Assembly: GCA_016839165.1 (NCBI GenBank)
Contig: CP069300.1
Span: 6,138,001 to 6,202,000 of the forward strand
Source: Bradyrhizobium sp. PSBB068
GTDB lineage: Bacteria > Pseudomonadota > Alphaproteobacteria > Rhizobiales > Xanthobacteraceae
Direction of reading: 5' to 3'
Length of the DNA stretch: 64,000 bases
A program made the translations under genes and the position numbers. The notes below the pieces were generated by a model. That model was given only the letters and a program-made list of their open reading frames with translations. It was not told the origin of the DNA and did not search any database. Shown here piece after piece: positions 9,381 to 18,046 of the stretch; the first letter of the stretch is position 1, and every line of letters begins with the position of its first letter.

Positions 9381-11705
9381 TCAAGCAATTGAGCGCGAGG
9401 GAACCACTTGCAGCTGCTCATCGGTCCGCCGGCCATGCGACGCATTGAGCAGCTGGCGGATGCGGACCGCGGGAACCGGCCGGCTGAACAGGTATCCCTG
9501 GGCTTCGGTCACCGCGCCGTCGGCGCTGATCAGTTCGAGCTGCTCGTTGGTCTCGATGCCCTCGACCACGACCGACATGCCGAGGTCCGCCGACAGCCGC
9601 GCCACGCCGCGCAGCAGGGTCAGCGGCCGATCGCTGTCGATGCCTTCGAGGAAGGAACGGTCGATCTTGACCTTCTGCAACGGGAAATTGTGCAGGTAGC
9701 TGAGCGACGAGTAGCCGGTGCCGAAATCGTCCAGCGAAATCCGCACGCCGAGCGAGCGCAGTTGCGACAGCACGTCGTGGGTCAGCTCGGTGTTGTGCAG
9801 CAGCGAGGATTCGGTGATCTCGATCTCGAGCCGGTGCGCCGGCAGGCCGGAGACCTCGAGCGCGTAGCGAACCTCGCTCAGCACGTCGCGCTGGTGGAAC
9901 TGCTGCGGCGAGAAATTGACCGCGACGCTGACCGCCTCCGGCCACTTCATGCATTCCATGCAGGCCTTGCGCAGGATCCAGCGGCCGAGATCGACGATCA
10001 GGCCCATGTCCTCAGCGACCGGAATGATGTCGACCGGAGAGACGGTGCCGCGCGCTGGATGGTTCCAGCGCAGCAGCGCCTCGCAGGTGCTCACCTTGCC
10101 GGACTTCAGATTGATCAGCGGCTGATAAAACAGCTCGAATTCCTCGTTGGCCAGCGCCTTGCGCAGGTCGAGCTCGAGGATGCGGCGGGCCTCGACGGTT
10201 TGCGCCATCTCGTCGCGGAAGAAGCAGAAGGTGCCGCGGCCGTCGGCCTTGGCGCGGTAGAGCGCCATGTCGGCGTTCTTCAGCAACGTGTCGGCGCTGA
10301 CACCAGGCGCAGTCATCGCGATGCCGACGCTGGCGCCGATCTCGACCAGGTGGTTGTCGATCTTGTAGCGCTCGCTGAGGCGGTCGACGATGCGCCGCGC
10401 CAGTGCGGCGGCGTCCTCGTGCGATTGGATGTTCTGCTGGAACACGACGAACTCGTCGCCGCCGAACCGCGCCACGAAATCCTCCGGACGCAGCATCTCG
10501 CGCAGCCGCTCGGCGACCGCGCAGAGCAGCTGGTCGCCGCAGGGATGGCCGAGCGTATCGTTGACCTGCTTGAACTGGTCGAGGTCGACGAACAGCAAGG
10601 CGGAGCGGTGGTCGCCGCGCTGCATGGCGAGCAGCCGGCCGATCTCGTCGCGGAAATTGACGCGGTTGGGCAGCGCAGTCAGTTCGTCGTAACGTGCGAG
10701 GTGGCTGATCCTCGCCTCGGCGTCCTTGCGCTCGGTGATGTCCTCGACCAGCACCACCATGCCGCCGCCGACCATCGGCTGGAACGTCCAGTCGAGCGAG
10801 CGGTTCTGGGCCGGATCGGGATCGCTGGTGACGATGTCGCCGCGCTGCGAACTCTCGATCTCGTAGAGAATCTGTTGCGCGGCCGCGACCGAGATCACGC
10901 CGGACAGCACGCACGCATTGCAGATGTCGGTTGCGCTGGCGCCGCGCTGCACGAAGTCGTCGGACAGCTCCATCATCTCGATGAAGCGGTGGTTCATCAC
11001 CGCAAGGCGTCCGTCGGCGCGGAACATGCACAAGCCGTGCGGCATGTTGTTCAGCGCGGTATCAAATTGATGCGCCAGCGCCGCCTCGCGCTCCTTGGCG
11101 ATCCAGGCATTGACGTAGATGCGCTGCAGGCTCGTGGTGAGGTGGCGGATGGCGCTGAAGAATACCAGGCTGAGCAGCGCAAGCGCGATGTGATAGGGAC
11201 CGCCGACATACATCAGCGCGGCGATCAGGGGACCGATCGACATCAACAGATGCAGATGGAAAATCTGCGGCCGGCCGAAGGTCCGTCCGACCCCCGCCGA
11301 GGTATAAGCGACCACCGTGGTCACGCAGAGCATATGGGCTGCGGCATCGTTGGTAGTGACCAAGACGGCAGCGCCCCACAGGCCGAGCGCAATGCCGTAG
11401 GCGAGGCTGCCGATCCGGTAGCGCTTCTCCCACGTCACGGATTCTTCGACGGTGAGCCGGGAATTGCGCTGCTGGTAGCGGTACATCTGCCACGCGCGCG
11501 CCAGACCGACCACGATGAACAGCGGCACGCACAGCCAGGACAACAGATTTCCGGTGACGAACGCAATCACGGCGCCCGCGATCGCAGGGCCGAAAGCGCC
11601 GAAGATCATGGGCGCAGGGTTCATGAACAGGGAATCGACCAGCGCCGCGGAGATCGTCGGCGACATCGACTGGTCCGGTTCTCCCGTCTGACTTGCAAAC
11701 TGCAT
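9381..11705 (-). CDS. Membrane-bound PAS-GGDEF-EAL cyclic-di-GMP protein
   Basis: Predicted to make and/or break the second messenger cyclic di-GMP at the inner membrane. The 774 residues hold several N-terminal membrane segments (about 30-185), a PAS-like domain (about 215-320), a GGDEF domain with an intact GGDEF active site at about 415-419, and an EAL domain with the EAL motif near 542, DDFGTGYSSLSYLHN, KIDRSF and VVEGIET. Both catalytic halves keep their key residues, so either activity is possible. It lies between tolB and pal on the same strand, an unusual position that may tie cyclic-di-GMP signalling to envelope genes. Confidence 0.93.
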   Translation of the reverse strand: MQFASQTGEPDQSMSPTISAALVDSLFMNPAPMIFGAFGPAIAGAVIAFVTGNLLSWLCVPLFIVVGLARAWQMYRYQQRNSRLTVEESVTWEKRYRIGSLAYGIALGLWGAAVLVTTNDAAAHMLCVTTVVAYTSAGVGRTFGRPQIFHLHLLMSIGPLIAALMYVGGPYHIALALLSLVFFSAIRHLTTSLQRIYVNAWIAKEREAALAHQFDTALNNMPHGLCMFRADGRLAVMNHRFIEMMELSDDFVQRGASATDICNACVLSGVISVAAAQQILYEIESSQRGDIVTSDPDPAQNRSLDWTFQPMVGGGMVVLVEDITERKDAEARISHLARYDELTALPNRVNFRDEIGRLLAMQRGDHRSALLFVDLDQFKQVNDTLGHPCGDQLLCAVAERLREMLRPEDFVARFGGDEFVVFQQNIQSHEDAAALARRIVDRLSERYKIDNHLVEIGASVGIAMTAPGVSADTLLKNADMALYRAKADGRGTFCFFRDEMAQTVEARRILELDLRKALANEEFELFYQPLINLKSGKVSTCEALLRWNHPARGTVSPVDIIPVAEDMGLIVDLGRWILRKACMECMKWPEAVSVAVNFSPQQFHQRDVLSEVRYALEVSGLPAHRLEIEITESSLLHNTELTHDVLSQLRSLGVRISLDDFGTGYSSLSYLHNFPLQKVKIDRSFLEGIDSDRPLTLLRGVARLSADLGMSVVVEGIETNEQLELISADGAVTEAQGYLFSRPVPAVRIRQLLNASHGRRTDEQLQVVPSRSIA

Positions 11706-11888
11706 TGTGAGAGCGCATGTCCTTTTCAGCTCGCACTCTTACTGGTCGCTGGTGAAGTCTTTCTGAGGGAATATCGTTAGCGAGTCCTTGCAATGGACCG
11801 CCAAAGGCCGGAATACACCATTAAATTCAGTGCGCTAGATGATAAGCGCCGACGGCTACCGTGGTTCCCCGTGGCCGTCGACGAAAGC

Positions 11889-13259
11889 TCATGACAACAG
11901 CGGCGACCAGGCGGGATCGGAGGCAAAACCCGGGGTCGGCACCCGCAGCTCGTTGCGCCCGGAGACGTCGATGGTGAACAGCGACGGTCCGCTGTTACCG
12001 CCCGGATCGCGGAAGAACATCACGACGCGCCCGTTCGGCGCAAACGTCGGACCCTCATTGTGGAAGCCCGAGGTCAGGATGCGCTCGCCCGAGCCGTCCG
12101 GCTTCATGATGCCGATCGCGAACTGCCCGCCGCCCTGCTTGGTGAAGGCGATGTAGTCGCCGCGCGGCGACCACACCGGCGTCGAATAGGTGCCGTCGCC
12201 GAACGAGATGCGCTGCGCCTGGCCGCCGGTTGCCGCCATCACATAGATCTGCGGCTTGCCGCCGCGATCGGACTCGAAGCACAGCCGGGTGCCGTCGGGT
12301 GCGTAGGACGGCGAAGTGTCGATCGCCGGCGTGTCGGTCAGCCGCGTCATCGACTTCGAGCGCAGATCCATCACGAACAAATTGGAGTTGCCGCCCTGCT
12401 GCAGGCTCATGATGACGCGCTGGCCGTCGGGCGAGAAGCGCGGCGAGAACGACATGCCCGGGAAGTTGCCGACGATCTCGCGCTGGCCGGTCTCGATGTT
12501 GAGCAGATAGACGCGCGGGTCGCCCTGCCCGAACTCCATATAGGTGATTTCCTGGGTCGACGGCGAGAAGCGCGGCGTCAGCACGAGATCCGAGCCGCGA
12601 GTGAGATAGCGCACATTGGCGCCGTCCTGGTCCATCAGCGCGAGCCGCTTGACGCGGCGATCCGCCGCGCCGCTCTCGTCGACGAACACGACGCGGGTAT
12701 CGAAATAACCCTTCTCGCCGGTCATGCGCTCGTAGATCTGGTCGGAGATGATGTGCGCGATGCGGCGCCAGTATTCGGCCGAGGTGTCATACTGCTGGCC
12801 GGCCAGCTGCTGGCCGGTGTTGACGTCCCAGAGCCGGAATTCCGCCTTCACGCGGCCGCTGCCCTGGCGCGTCATCCGGCCGGTCACCAGCGCCTGCGCG
12901 TTGATGCTCTTCCAATTGTTGAAGTTCGGCGCCGCGTCGATGTTGATCTGCTTCTCGAGATAGGCGGCCTGATCGATCGGCGCGAACAATCCGCTGCGTT
13001 TCAGATTGTTGGTGATCACCTGCGTGACGCCGACGCCGACTTCGGCATCGCCGGGCGTGCCGGCAGCGAAATTCGGAATTGCGATCGGCACCGGGGCAAA
13101 CTCGCCTCCTGGAATCTGAATCTGCTTGCGCCCACCCTCCTGTCCGATGGCTTGACGGAAGGGGCCGCCAGCCAGCGCTCCAAGCGCGGCCATGCCGGAA
13201 ATCATCTGTCGGCGGTTGAGGCGATCTCTCATCGCGCACCAATTATTCTTGTCTGTCAT
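11889..13259 (-). CDS. tolB: Tol-Pal periplasmic protein TolB
   Basis: Periplasmic beta-propeller protein that binds Pal and takes part in outer-membrane constriction. It has 456 residues from the first ATG; a second ATG at residue 10 (13232) is equally plausible as neither has a strong ribosome site. The N-terminus has a twin arginine ([15 protein letters not shown]), suggesting Tat export. The N-terminal domain is followed by six propeller blades with repeats such as [20 protein letters not shown] and [14 protein letters not shown]. Gene order tolQ-R-A-B is canonical; pal is displaced downstream. Confidence 0.97.
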   Translation of the reverse strand: MTDKNNWCAMRDRLNRRQMISGMAALGALAGGPFRQAIGQEGGRKQIQIPGGEFAPVPIAIPNFAAGTPGDAEVGVGVTQVITNNLKRSGLFAPIDQAAYLEKQINIDAAPNFNNWKSINAQALVTGRMTRQGSGRVKAEFRLWDVNTGQQLAGQQYDTSAEYWRRIAHIISDQIYERMTGEKGYFDTRVVFVDESGAADRRVKRLALMDQDGANVRYLTRGSDLVLTPRFSPSTQEITYMEFGQGDPRVYLLNIETGQREIVGNFPGMSFSPRFSPDGQRVIMSLQQGGNSNLFVMDLRSKSMTRLTDTPAIDTSPSYAPDGTRLCFESDRGGKPQIYVMAATGGQAQRISFGDGTYSTPVWSPRGDYIAFTKQGGGQFAIGIMKPDGSGERILTSGFHNEGPTFAPNGRVVMFFRDPGGNSGPSLFTIDVSGRNELRVPTPGFASDPAWSPLLS

Positions 13260-13305
13260 CGTCGGTAGACTTTGGTTGATGTTGGCAAAAGCATCGCCGC
13301 TAATC

Positions 13306-14268
13306 TCACGTATTATTCTCTTTGAACACTGGTGCGAATGCCTTCCATTCGTCGTACCAGCCCGCGGGCAGATTGTACGGCTGGCAGGCGATAATCGCGC
13401 GCATGGCGCTTTCCTGATAAACGCGCATATAGGGCGTCGCCGGCGTGTCTACTGCTACCGGCATGCGTGCGAGCGTGCCGTCGCGCTTCAGATCGATATC
13501 GAACACCACCTGGGTCCGCTGCTCCTCGAGACTGCCGTAAGGTTTGTTTTTCCAGCAGCGTTCGACCTGCTGCCTGAACATCGCGCCCCAGCTGGCGGAA
13601 TTGTCGGCGGACTTGCCCTTTGCCGTACCGAGCGCCGCGTTGGCGTTCATTGTGTCACCGGTGATCGACGCGCGTGTCGGATCGCGCTTGTCGAGTAGAG
13701 CCGCGATCTTGCTCTGGTCGAACACGCGATCCTTCGGCTTCTGCTCCTGTGGCGGCTTGGCGGCCTGCTGGACCGGCTTAGGCGGCGGCTTCTTCTCTTC
13801 CTTCTTGATCGCTTCCGCGATCGGATCTGGCTTCACCGGATCGGGCTTCTTCTCGACCGGCTTCGGCTCTTCCTTCGGCTTGTTCTCGACCTTCTTCGGC
13901 GGATCCGGCTTCCTGTCTTCCGGCTTCTCCACCTTCGGTGTCGGCGCCGGGGCCATATCGGTCACCACCGGCGGCTTCTTGTCCTCGATCTTGCCGACGG
14001 CATCGTCAACCGGCTTGGCTTCGGCGACCTTCTCGACCAACGGCTTGGGATTTTCCTTCTTGCCGTCCTTTTGGCCGGCCATGGCTTTGGAGAGCTGGCT
14101 GGCGTCGATCACGTCGACCGCGACCGCGTCCTCTTCCGGCATGACGAAGGCCCTGGTCGAAAACGACACCAAGCCCCACCCGATCACGAGGACGTGCAGG
14201 ACAATCGATGCCGCCAGAGTCTTGTCGACCTTGACCTTCAAATCAGGCTTCCCCGTGCCTTGTCGCAC
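13306..14268 (-). CDS. tolA: Tol-Pal energy-transducing protein TolA
   Basis: Inner-membrane anchored protein that spans the periplasm and transmits force from TolQR. One membrane helix is near residues 18-38 ([13 protein letters not shown]). It is followed by a long Lys/Pro/Glu-rich region (about 60-185, with [15 protein letters not shown] runs) and a C-terminal globular domain that keeps [16 protein letters not shown] and a cysteine pair (CW...IACQPY). Its ATG is 7 bases past the tolR stop, and the end of tolR supplies the ribosome site (GGAAGGCGG), so the two are translationally linked. Confidence 0.93.
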   Translation of the reverse strand: MRQGTGKPDLKVKVDKTLAASIVLHVLVIGWGLVSFSTRAFVMPEEDAVAVDVIDASQLSKAMAGQKDGKKENPKPLVEKVAEAKPVDDAVGKIEDKKPPVVTDMAPAPTPKVEKPEDRKPDPPKKVENKPKEEPKPVEKKPDPVKPDPIAEAIKKEEKKPPPKPVQQAAKPPQEQKPKDRVFDQSKIAALLDKRDPTRASITGDTMNANAALGTAKGKSADNSASWGAMFRQQVERCWKNKPYGSLEEQRTQVVFDIDLKRDGTLARMPVAVDTPATPYMRVYQESAMRAIIACQPYNLPAGWYDEWKAFAPVFKENNT

Positions 14269-14275
14269 ATGGTGG

Positions 14276-14743
14276 TTATCCGCCTTCCGGGATGATGACG
14301 ATGTTCGCCTTGAATCCCGCGGCCCGGACTTCCCCGAGCAGTTTCATCATATCCGTGTAACAGACGTCCTTGTCGCCGCGCAGATAGACCACTTTTTCAG
14401 CGTCCGACCGGGCGTCTCCGATCGCCTTGATCTTGGCCGGGAAATCGACTGCCGTGACCGGCGCGTCGCCGAGATACAGCTCGACATTCGAGTTGCAGCC
14501 GCCGCCGGTCCGCTTGACCGACAATGTCAGCGGCGGCTGGTTCGACGAGATCGACTTGCCGCCGCTCGCGACCGGCAGGTCGATGTCGATGTTCGACGTC
14601 ATCAGCGGCGCCGCCACCATGAAGATGATCAAGAGCACCAGCATCACGTCGACCATCGGCGTGACGTTGATCTCGGCCATCACCGGCTTGCGCCCGCGGC
14701 GGCGCCTGCCGCCACCGCCGGACCCTGCCATGCTCATCGCCAT
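14276..14743 (-). CDS. tolR: Tol-Pal proton-channel protein TolR
   Basis: ExbD/TolR-family partner of TolQ. It has 155 residues with a basic, Gly-rich cytoplasmic N-terminus, a single membrane helix (about 30-48) in the pattern INVTPMVDVMLVLLIIFMVA that carries the proton-carrying aspartate (D32), and a periplasmic domain. A short insert with Cys (GGGCNSNVELYLG and KDVCYTDMMKLLG) is seen in the periplasmic part. It follows tolQ by 34 bases. Confidence 0.97.
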   Translation of the reverse strand: MAMSMAGSGGGGRRRRGRKPVMAEINVTPMVDVMLVLLIIFMVAAPLMTSNIDIDLPVASGGKSISSNQPPLTLSVKRTGGGCNSNVELYLGDAPVTAVDFPAKIKAIGDARSDAEKVVYLRGDKDVCYTDMMKLLGEVRAAGFKANIVIIPEGG

Positions 14744-14777
14744 GATCGTGCGCTCACAACAGTGACCATCATTGGTC

Positions 14778-15491
14778 TCAGCCCCGCTCGTCGATCTGAC
14801 GCGACAGGATGGCCGAGAACTCGTCGGCGAACCCCTCCAGGCGCGCGGCCTGCCGGTTCACCTCCGAGGTGAACTTATTGTAGAAAATAGTCGCCGGAAT
14901 TGCGGCAATCAGGCCGATTGCGGTCGCAAACAGCGCCTCGGCGATGCCGGGCGCCACCACCGCCAAAGAGGTATTTTTCGAGGCCGCGATCGACTGGAAG
15001 CTCGACATGATGCCCCAGACGGTGCCGAACAGGCCAACGAAGGGGCCGGCCGAGCCGACGGTAGCGAGCACCAGGAGCCGGCGTTCCAGCCGCTCCACCT
15101 CGCGGGCGATCGAGACGTTCATGACCTTCTCGATTCTGGCCTGCAGGCCGGCAAACGACCGCGACTGGCTCTCGAAGGAGCGCTTCCATTCGCGCATTGC
15201 GGCCACGAAACAGGCCGCCATCGACTGGGTCGGCTTGGCCGAGAGCGCCCGGTAGAGTTCCTCGATCGACTGGCCGGACCAGAACGCCTGCTCGAACTTG
15301 TCCATCGCCCGCTTGGTGCGGGCGTAGAGCAGGATCTTGTCGATCGCGATCGCCCAAACCCACACCGAGCAGGACAGAAGTCCCAGCATCACGCATTTGA
15401 CGACCCAATGGGCCTGCCAAAACAACGCGATGAGCGACACATCGCTCGATGCCAGTGGCAGAGTTGACTGAGCCACATCGGCGGGATTCAT
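14778..15491 (-). CDS. tolQ: Tol-Pal proton-channel protein TolQ
   Basis: MotA/TolQ/ExbB-family inner-membrane protein that forms the proton-driven motor with TolR. The ATG at 15491, with GAGAGGA upstream, gives 237 residues; the frame extends to 15539 without a ribosome site. Three membrane regions are visible: SLIALFWQAHWVVKCVML near the start, LVLATVGSAGPFVGLFGTVW in the middle, and ATAIGLIAAIPATIFYNKF near the end. The conserved GPFVGLFGTVWGIM stretch is intact. It is first of the tol genes; no ybgC thioesterase gene is found upstream. Confidence 0.97.
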   Translation of the reverse strand: MNPADVAQSTLPLASSDVSLIALFWQAHWVVKCVMLGLLSCSVWVWAIAIDKILLYARTKRAMDKFEQAFWSGQSIEELYRALSAKPTQSMAACFVAAMREWKRSFESQSRSFAGLQARIEKVMNVSIAREVERLERRLLVLATVGSAGPFVGLFGTVWGIMSSFQSIAASKNTSLAVVAPGIAEALFATAIGLIAAIPATIFYNKFTSEVNRQAARLEGFADEFSAILSRQIDERG

Positions 15492-15817
15492 CGGCAATAT
15501 CCTCTCAACGCAAGTGTCCCCAATTCGGCGGGCCGCCAATCGGCGCCCCTTCCACGGCCACGCGCCCGGCGCGGCAAAACTGCGCGAGAGCCTCTTACAT
15601 CTGTCGCATGGGGGGCCCGTCCAAAGCCGGGCCTTGCTTCCCCTGCCAACATGTCAAAACGAGGGCTTTTCACGCGTCATTCCGACCCTAACCAGACGCT
15701 AATCATGGTTAAGGCGAGGTTACCAAAGGGAAATTTGGAGGCGGGAAACGCCGCCGGCGGAGGGCGTTGGCGAGTTCCCGGGATGAACGGTTTGCCGCCG
15801 GGTGGCGGGGTGGCTCC

Positions 15818-15941
15818 CCGTCGTCCTGGCGAAAGCCAGGACCCATAACCACCGCATTCGGTAACGGACGGGATCGTGGACCCGGCATCGCGCAGCAATT
15901 GAGATTTGGGTAATGGGTCCTGGCTTTCGCCAGGACGACGG
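15818..15941. repeat. Pair of facing copies of a 29-base palindromic element
   Basis: The element ccgtcgtcctggcgaaagc and its following bases (core palindrome tcctggc-gaaa-gccagga) appears at 15818-15846 and in inverted orientation at 15913-15941. Each copy is itself a hairpin and the two could pair over about 65 bases. This looks like a dispersed REP-type element. Confidence 0.75.
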
Positions 15942-15980
15942 TGGTGGAATGGTCGCGATCCCACTGCCACACCACCGGTG

Positions 15981-16060
15981 TCCCGGAATCCATTCATCCA
16001 TCCGATGCGCCGCCTGATCGATTCCGGGCTCTCGCTTCGCAAGCCCCGGAACGACGACGG
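15981..16060. repeat. Intergenic inverted repeat, 'cccggaatcc/ggattccggg' family
   Basis: The stretch starts with tcccggaatccattcatcc and ends with gattccgggctctcgcttcg followed by aagccccggaacgacg. The arms are complementary and match the elements at 48963-49064 and 50708-50813. Confidence 0.65.
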
Positions 16061-16087
16061 AATGGTGATCGCCTCGCTAACCTCGGC

Positions 16088-16474
16088 TCAGGTCAAATGC
16101 CGCACAATCGCCAATCCGGCAAACAGCCCCATGATCGACAGCGCCACCGAGCCCACGACATACAGCGCCGCCAGCCCCAGCTCGCCGCGCTCATAGAGCA
16201 GTGCGGTGTCGAGCGAGAAGGCGGAGAAGGTGGTGTAGCCGCCGAGGATGCCGGTCATCAGGAACAGCCGCCAGGGCTGCGAGGCCTCGCCCCTGAAGGC
16301 GAGATAGCCGGCGATCAGGCCCATCACGGTCGAGCCGGTGATGTTGATGATGAAGGTGCCCCAAGGAAATGCGGTGCCGATGGAGCGCGCACAGGTGACG
16401 TTGACCAGATGACGCAACGTCGCGCCGAGACCGCCGCCGAAGAAGACGAGGAGATAGCTTGTCAGTTGCCCCAT
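16088..16474 (-). CDS. crcB: Fluoride channel CrcB (Fluc)
   Basis: Small inner-membrane fluoride channel of 128 residues that works as a dual-topology dimer. Four hydrophobic helices are visible and the family core GTFIINITGSTVMGLIAGY is present, as are the N-terminal FFGGGLGATLRHL and the later GILGGYTTFSAFS with the conserved Thr/Phe/Ser pattern of the ion path. The ATG at 16474 matches the usual CrcB start; longer frames run into the sodB terminator. No fluoride riboswitch was recognised upstream. Confidence 0.93.
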   Translation of the reverse strand: MGQLTSYLLVFFGGGLGATLRHLVNVTCARSIGTAFPWGTFIINITGSTVMGLIAGYLAFRGEASQPWRLFLMTGILGGYTTFSAFSLDTALLYERGELGLAALYVVGSVALSIMGLFAGLAIVRHLT

Positions 16475-16513
16475 GAGGGCTTTGTGCCGCATGGCGGCCG
16501 ATGTCGCAAGAAA

Positions 16514-16544
16514 ACAAAAAGGGCGGCAATCGATGATGCCGCCC
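16514..16544 (-). terminator. Rho-independent terminator between sodB and crcB
   Basis: On the minus strand GGGCGGCA and TGCCGCCC (16537-16544 and 16521-16528) form an 8-base-pair stem with an 8-base loop, followed by TTTTTGTTTT. It closes the sodB transcript before crcB begins. Confidence 0.85.
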
Positions 16545-16562
16545 TCTTCCAAAAAATCTCGT

Positions 16563-16625
16563 CGTCATTCCCCGGTGCGCAATTGCGCACCTGAGGGCGG
16601 TCCGCAGGACCGAACCCGGAATGAC
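16563..16625. repeat. Inverted repeat between sodB and its terminator
   Basis: Arms gtcattcc and ggaatgac enclose two further hairpins (gtgcgcaattgcgcac and gcggtccgcaggaccg). The outer arms resemble the 'cattccggg' elements elsewhere in the window. Confidence 0.65.
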
Positions 16626-16636
16626 AGCCGATGTGT

Positions 16637-17236
16637 TTAGCCGGCCTTGCCGAACAGCTCGTCGACGTAGTCCCAGTTGACGAGGCTGTCGACGAACGCC
16701 TTCAGATAGTCCGGACGGCGGTTGCGGTAGTCGATGTAGTAGGAGTGCTCCCAGACGTCGACGCCGAGGATCGGCACCGCGCCGTGGACCAGCGGGTTCT
16801 CGCCGTTCGGGGTCTTGGCGATCTCGAGCTTGCCGCCCTTGACCTGCAGCCAGGCCCAGCCGGAGCCGAACTGGCCGACGCCGGCGGCGGCGAAGTCGGT
16901 CTTGAACTTCTCGAAGCCGCCGAGGTCTTCGTTGATCTTCTTCTCGAGCCGGCCGGGCAGCTTGCTGCCGCCGCCATTCGGCTTCATCCACTTCCAGAAA
17001 TGGATGTGGTTGTAGTGCTGACCGGCATTGTTGAAGACGGCCGCGTTCTTGCCGAACGAGCCCTTCACGATCTCCTCGAGGGACTTGCCTTCGAATTCGG
17101 TCCCCTTGATCGCGTTGTTGCCGTTGGTGACGTAGGCCTGGTGATGCTTGTCGTGGTGAAACTCCAGCGTTTCCTTGGACATGTAGGGCGCAAGGGCGTC
17201 GTGGGCGTAGGGCAGATCGGGTAGCGTGAAGGTCAT
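16637..17236 (-). CDS. sodB: Superoxide dismutase, Fe type
   Basis: Cytoplasmic enzyme that converts superoxide to peroxide and oxygen. The 199 residues show the N-terminal helical hairpin with ligand His (LEFHHDKHHQAYV), the second ligand region (QHYNHIHFWKWM), and the C-terminal DVWEHSYYIDYRNRRPDYL with the Asp and His ligands. The residue pattern fits iron or cambialistic enzymes rather than Mn-only forms. Short leader upstream; a terminator lies downstream. Confidence 0.97.
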   Translation of the reverse strand: MTFTLPDLPYAHDALAPYMSKETLEFHHDKHHQAYVTNGNNAIKGTEFEGKSLEEIVKGSFGKNAAVFNNAGQHYNHIHFWKWMKPNGGGSKLPGRLEKKINEDLGGFEKFKTDFAAAGVGQFGSGWAWLQVKGGKLEIAKTPNGENPLVHGAVPILGVDVWEHSYYIDYRNRRPDYLKAFVDSLVNWDYVDELFGKAG

Positions 17237-17375
17237 GGGGTAATGTCCAACAGAGGGTGGGAGACTACACTTAACGGGTCCCCCTTATAGAAGGTTCCAC
17301 GGCGGAGAAACACCGCATTTTCAGATCGTGTATGACTGGCCGGCAGAGCCCGAGACCACACCCAGGACGGCGACG

Positions 17376-17906
17376 ATGAGCATCGAAATCGACATTCTCA
17401 ACGGAGATGCGTCATGGCAGCGCGCCGAGCCGCTGCTTCGGGCGGTCTGGAGCCCGGAAGTCATGCGGAATAAGAGCTGGGCCGATATCAGATGGGCTCA
17501 CGCGGATTTGCGCGTGCTGCTCGATGCGCCCGACGACAGCGGGCTGGCCTGCCATGTCGGTATCTATTTCCGGACCATCACCTGGAATGGCCACAAGGTG
17601 CATGTCGGCGGCATCGGCGGAGTTGCGACCCGCGAGGACTGCCGACGACGCGGCTATGCGTCGCTCGCGCTCGACGCCGCCGTACACACCATTCGTGCCA
17701 ATGACGCGGTGAAATTTGCAATCTTATTCTGCGAGCCGCACAATTTCGCGTTCTACGAGGCGCGCGGCTGGCATCCCTTCAGCGGCGAAGTCACTTGCGA
17801 ACAGCCCTCTGGGCAGATTCGGTTCGAGGCAATGGCGCCGTTCGTCAACGACATCGTCCGCGCCCCGCGCCAGGGCAGGATCGACCTATGCGGCCTGCCG
17901 TGGTGA
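17376..17906 (+). CDS. GNAT N-acyltransferase with NodA/AAC(2')-like features
   Basis: A 176-residue single-domain enzyme of the GNAT fold. The acetyl-CoA site pattern appears in VGGIGGVATREDCRRRGYAS. The lead-in SWADIRWAHADLRVLL, the following CHVGIYFRTITWNG, and the ending RIDLCGLPW resemble, in order, regions of NodA (the Nod-factor acyltransferase) and of aminoglycoside 2'-N-acetyltransferases. The similarity is by eye only. The ATG at 17376 has AGGACGG upstream; a frame to 17328 lacks a ribosome site. No nod or resistance genes are nearby, so the substrate is open. Confidence 0.75.
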   Translation: MSIEIDILNGDASWQRAEPLLRAVWSPEVMRNKSWADIRWAHADLRVLLDAPDDSGLACHVGIYFRTITWNGHKVHVGGIGGVATREDCRRRGYASLALDAAVHTIRANDAVKFAILFCEPHNFAFYEARGWHPFSGEVTCEQPSGQIRFEAMAPFVNDIVRAPRQGRIDLCGLPW

Positions 17907-18046
17907 CCCCTGCACGCGCGCGGGTGGTTCGCGGAGGCCGCGCACCGTAACATGTCGATCATCATTTATTGATTCCGAGATGATCGATTGACGTCGAACA
18001 GCGCCCGCATCGGCAACATGCCCCCTCTCCCGCGGGTCGCCGACGC

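Larger units (their letters stand above)
15492..16087. other. Gene-free region upstream of tolQ
   Basis: Nearly 600 bases between crcB and tolQ without a credible gene on either strand. The short frames here follow the repeats listed separately. The part nearest tolQ is the likely promoter region for the tol operon; no sharp promoter match was seen. Confidence 0.7.

Noticed and set aside
9408..11780. 790-codon frame antisense to the GGDEF-EAL gene
   Set aside because: High-GC DNA often leaves the antisense frame open. The translation is Arg/His/Asp-rich with no family resemblance, while the minus strand gives a complete multi-domain protein.
15818..16061. CRISPR array upstream of tolQ
   Set aside because: The repeats are two facing palindromes and one longer inverted element, without regular spacers or cas genes.
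16475..16640. Possible fluoride riboswitch ahead of crcB
   Set aside because: The segment is filled by the sodB terminator and a repeat element; no fluoride-aptamer core was seen.
17237..17327. Irr/ICE-like box (tatagaaggttcca) ahead of sodB
   Set aside because: Only half of the expected palindrome is present, so the match is too weak to report.
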